Positions 6,001 to 6,780 of a stretch of DNA of 6,780 bases are shown piece by piece. Position 1 is the stretch's first letter. Every line of letters starts with the position of its first letter. Both the position numbers and the translations under genes were made by a program. The notes beneath the pieces are model-generated. The model searched no databases. It was not told where the DNA came from and saw only the letters and a list, made by a program, of their open reading frames with translations. This DNA is from Prosthecobacter debontii (GTDB taxonomy: Bacteria; Verrucomicrobiota; Verrucomicrobiia; Verrucomicrobiales; Akkermansiaceae): assembly GCA_945885485.1 (NCBI GenBank), contig CAMCYT010000134.1, positions 1 to 6,780 on the forward strand. The letters are read 5' to 3'.

Positions 6001-6780
6001 ATGAGAGCGATGTCCATCAAGGTGACGGGACGGTCATCACGATTGAGTTTTTTGCGGACGTCGCGATAGATGTCATAGGTTTCTTCGATGAGTTCTGAAC
6101 CTGCGCCGAACTTGATGTCATCGATCGCTGTTAGGAAAGTGGTGTGGCGGCAGTGATCGGACCAATAGGTGTCGAGCATGCGGATCTCGGTCAGAGTTGG
6201 CGGGCGACCTTCTTCGTTTTTGAAGTAATTCTGGGTGAACGCAACATCGGCCTCGGACATGGCGAGGGACATGGCTTTGCGGATTTTTTCGGGAGAGTCG
6301 GTGAGAAAATTTCCTAAGATCTCGATGTCGGCTGGGGAAGTGTGATCGGCTGACCCCCGACCCGTCGGGGCCGCTACGGGGACTTCGTGGGAATCGACGG
6401 CGTTGATGACGTAGGATTTGATCGCTGAGACTTGTGCGTCTGAGATTTTACCTTTCAGGATGACGATCTGGGAGGCGCGGACGACGGGTTTATCTTTTCC
6501 GGTGAGGATCTGAATGCATTGTGCGGCGGAGTCGGCGCGTTGGTCGAACTGGCCGGGAAGGTAGGCGTAGGCGAAAGCATTTTCCTCTGGGCTGATGCTG
6601 ATTTGGTTGAAGAGGAGATCGGTTTGGGGTTCCGATAAAATGCTGCTGGAGGCTTGGGTGAATTCTTCGTTGGAGATGCCCTCGACATCGTAGCGATTGA
6701 GTAAGCGGAGAGATTCGAGGTTATGAAGATTCAGTGATTCACGAAGGTCGTGGAGGAGGTGTCTGGCCTCGTTAGCGAAG
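3033..6780 (-). CDS. purL: Phosphoribosylformylglycinamidine synthase (FGAM synthase), long single-chain clade II form; N-terminus cut by window edge
   Basis: PurL catalyses the fourth step of purine synthesis: FGAR + glutamine + ATP to FGAM + glutamate + ADP + Pi, in the cytoplasm. The frame is open from 6779 to the TAA at 3033-3035, giving 1248 residues numbered here from 6779. Only a few N-terminal residues appear to be missing, since LLHDLRESLNL and LRLLNRYDVEGIS, typical of the PurS-like first domain, are present. The ATG at 6272 is internal. Synthetase motifs follow: TYWSDHCRHTTF (204-215), FKNETHNHPTEIEPFGGAATC (from 328), NDFGAGGVS (513-521), FHGAAYAVTESV and GGKDSMSGSF (778-787). The last part is a class I glutaminase with PGTNSEYDSARAF, GICNGF with nucleophile Cys1089, and VSHGEGKF with His1156 and Glu1158. 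Sequence order matches the Bacteroides/Clostridium-type long enzyme. Four repeat-derived stretches are read through in frame at about residues 134-143, 289-314, 632-642 and 958-983, all between conserved blocks. Activity is therefore expected, with no frameshift or missing catalytic residue. Promoter and neighbours upstream are outside the window. Confidence 0.97.
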   Translation of the reverse strand, partial: FANEARHLLHDLRESLNLHNLESLRLLNRYDVEGISNEEFTQASSSILSEPQTDLLFNQISISPEENAFAYAYLPGQFDQRADSAAQCIQILTGKDKPVVRASQIVILKGKISDAQVSAIKSYVINAVDSHEVPVAAPTGRGSADHTSPADIEILGNFLTDSPEKIRKAMSLAMSEADVAFTQNYFKNEEGRPPTLTEIRMLDTYWSDHCRHTTFLTAIDDIKFGAGSELIEETYDIYRDVRKKLNRDDRPVTLMDIALIGMRELKASGELDNLEVSEEINAASIVVKIQNSNFKFQNSSSAPLSDLSASAVKKPDEEAKEEEWLIQFKNETHNHPTEIEPFGGAATCLGGCIRDPLSGRSYVYQAMRVTGAANPLTPFSETLPGKLPQKKICQIAAKGYSSYGNQIGLATGQVAEVYHPGYVAKRLEIGAVVAAAPRSNVFRGSPSPGDVILLIGGRTGRDGVGGATGSSKEHTDTALENSAEVQKGDAPTERKIQRLFRNPELTRKIKICNDFGAGGVSVAIGEIAPSLIINLDAVPKKYDGLDGTELAISESQERMAVCVDPSEIEFFIREADKENLECVHVADVTDSGRLIMNWRGKEIVNLSRSFLDTNGVQQSAKVEVTAKAISSTTHYSLLTDHLRSLNIASQKGLGEMFDGSVGANTVLWPFGGSNQITPPDAMVAKLPLLEGETDAATFMSWGFDPFLSEQSPFHGAAYAVTESVCKAVAAGARLSDIRLTLQEYFPRLGNDPKRWGLPFAALLGAFRAQHELRLAAIGGKDSMSGSFNELDVPPTLVSFALAPGYASLALSPEFKKTNSTVSLLTTPILANGLPDFAALKEIAESLHQLNKAGKIISLHHIGAAGIPAAIAKCCFGNRIGFNGSTDAPSVLYTSSPAYFSFLIEHAASDSIPGAIIVGETTSEPTLTINGESHSLTDLQTAWQSTLEPVYPTRPESSPISPIGPIRPISSNQQSTINNRQSSIRPKVLIPAFPGTNSEYDSARAFQRVGAETHIEVFRNLSAKHIEESIHALAEQIKTSQILFVPGGFSAGDEPDGSAKFIATILRNPRVADAISDLLENRDGLILGICNGFQALIKTGLATHGKVIATDTNSATLVHNDISRHISQYVQTRIINNSSPWLANQEIGTIHTVPVSHGEGKFYAPEEVIVKLAANGQIATQYCDPQGNPTMQHPFNPNGSLCAVEGITSPCGRVLGKMAHSERCSAGLAKNIPGNKVQPIFAAGVSYFG
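3831..3870 (-). repeat. In-frame 7-bp tandem array (GATTGWY) inside purL
   Basis: The plus strand shows GATTGAC twice (3831-3844), GATTGTT three times (3845-3865) and a partial GATTT, that is 5.7 copies with no slip. On the coding strand it encodes roughly SSNQQSTINNRQSSI (about residues 969-983), a polar segment in the linker between the synthetase half and the glutaminase domain. A 7-bp unit is read in all three frames successively; none yields a stop here. Confidence 0.92.
3877..3909 (-). repeat. In-frame 9-bp tandem array (ATAGGWCYT) inside purL
   Basis: Nonamers ATAGGTCTT (3877-3885), ATAGGTCCT (3886-3894), ATAGGACTT (3895-3903) and partial ATTGGA follow the 7-bp array, separated by six bases. 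On the coding strand they give a protein repeat of period three, PIS-PIG-PIR-PIS (residues 958-969). The two arrays together make one composite block of about 26 residues in the interdomain linker. Confidence 0.9.
4857..4888 (-). repeat. In-frame 7-bp tandem array (GTGAKYA) inside purL
   Basis: Units GTGATCA (4857-4863), GTGAGCA (4864-4870), GTGAGTA (4871-4877), GTGAGTA (4878-4884) and partial GTGG. The coding strand reads CACTACTCACTACTCACTG and onward, giving TTHYSLLTDHL (residues 632-642). It lies between the first synthetase half (ending KVEVTAKAI) and the second (starting LNIASQKGLGEMFDG). Confidence 0.9.
5841..5883 (-). repeat. In-frame 9-bp-period GC-rich array (GCAGAG family) inside purL
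   Basis: After TTTCACC the plus strand divides into the degenerate nonamers GCAGAGGCG (5848-5856), CTGAGGTCG (5857-5865), GAGAGGGGC (5866-5874) and GCAGAGCTA (5875-5883). The coding strand ends CTCTGCGGTGAAA, a near copy of the intergenic array end at 2932-2944. It encodes SSAPLSDLSASAVKK (about residues 300-314), immediately before an acidic stretch and the conserved KNETHNHPTE motif. Confidence 0.82.
5888..5915 (-). repeat. In-frame 7-bp tandem array (TTTGAAW) inside purL
   Basis: Four contiguous heptamers: TTTGAAA (5888-5894), TTTGAAA (5895-5901), TTTGAAT (5902-5908) and TTTGAAT (5909-5915). On the coding strand this is the ATTCAAAATTCAAATTTCAAA type of repeat and encodes IQNSNFKFQ (residues 289-297). 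With the adjacent GC-rich 9-bp array it forms a composite insert of about 26 residues where I expect a short hairpin loop in other PurL proteins. Confidence 0.9.
6355..6370 (-). repeat. GC-rich palindrome inside the N-terminal part of purL
   Basis: CCCCGAC (6355-6361) and GTCGGGG (6364-6370) form a 7-bp inverted repeat with a 2-nt spacer. It encodes part of VPVAAPTGRGSADH (residues 133-146), a low-complexity linker between the PurS-like domain and the first synthetase domain. The core resembles the loop-proximal part of the 1123-1176 palindrome (CCCCGACAGATCGGGG), and both are followed on the plus strand by a G/C-rich run ending CTAC. Confidence 0.65.

Noticed and set aside
3033..6272. Taking the ATG at 6272 as the start of purL
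   Set aside because: The frame stays open to the right edge, and the upstream residues (LRLLNRYDVEGIS, PVVRASQIVILKG) match the expected N-terminal domain of long PurL proteins.
3033..6780. purL considered as a pseudogene because of the embedded repeats
   Set aside because: There is no stop or frameshift over 1248 residues, and all synthetase and glutaminase catalytic motifs are intact.

Overview
The window looks like a chromosomal housekeeping segment from a Gram-negative-type bacterium, most likely Verrucomicrobiota or another PVC-group lineage. The assignment rests on three things: a long single-chain PurL of the 'clade II' type, a sigma-54 with the usual Verrucomicrobiota-like N-terminus, and abundant short 7-bp and 9-bp repeat arrays of a kind I associate, from memory, with Verrucomicrobiota and Planctomycetes. 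The phylum call is an inference. No tRNA, rRNA, CRISPR array, insertion sequence or phage gene is visible.

Layout: (1) 1-1116, plus strand: the C-terminal two thirds of enzyme I of the phosphotransferase system (ptsI), cut by the left edge. (2) 1117-1180: a short gap between convergent genes, almost filled by a perfect 25-bp inverted repeat. (3) 1181-2581, minus strand: a complete rpoN (sigma-54). Immediately upstream, at 2637-2652, is a 15-of-16 match to the -24/-12 promoter that sigma-54 itself recognises. It overlaps a possible housekeeping promoter, which suggests autoregulation. (4) About 2655-3032: a non-coding stretch built from 9-bp repeat arrays arranged as a rough mirror image. (5) 3033-6780, minus strand: purL (FGAM synthase of purine synthesis), with 1248 residues in the window and only the extreme N-terminus lost at the right edge.

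The most striking feature is inside purL. Three places in this normally essential gene carry short tandem arrays of the type found in the intergenic spacer (7-bp and 9-bp periods). A fourth place carries a GC-rich palindrome whose core matches the palindrome between ptsI and rpoN. All are read through in frame and fall in loops or linkers between well-conserved catalytic motifs, so the enzyme is predicted to be intact. This looks like a genome in which dispersed micro-repeats are tolerated inside a core gene when frame and position allow.

Functionally, ptsI and rpoN may belong together: in many bacteria a regulatory phosphotransferase system is genetically tied to sigma-54 and nitrogen control. 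PurL, a glutamine-consuming step of purine synthesis, is metabolically related to nitrogen status but shows no direct regulatory link here.
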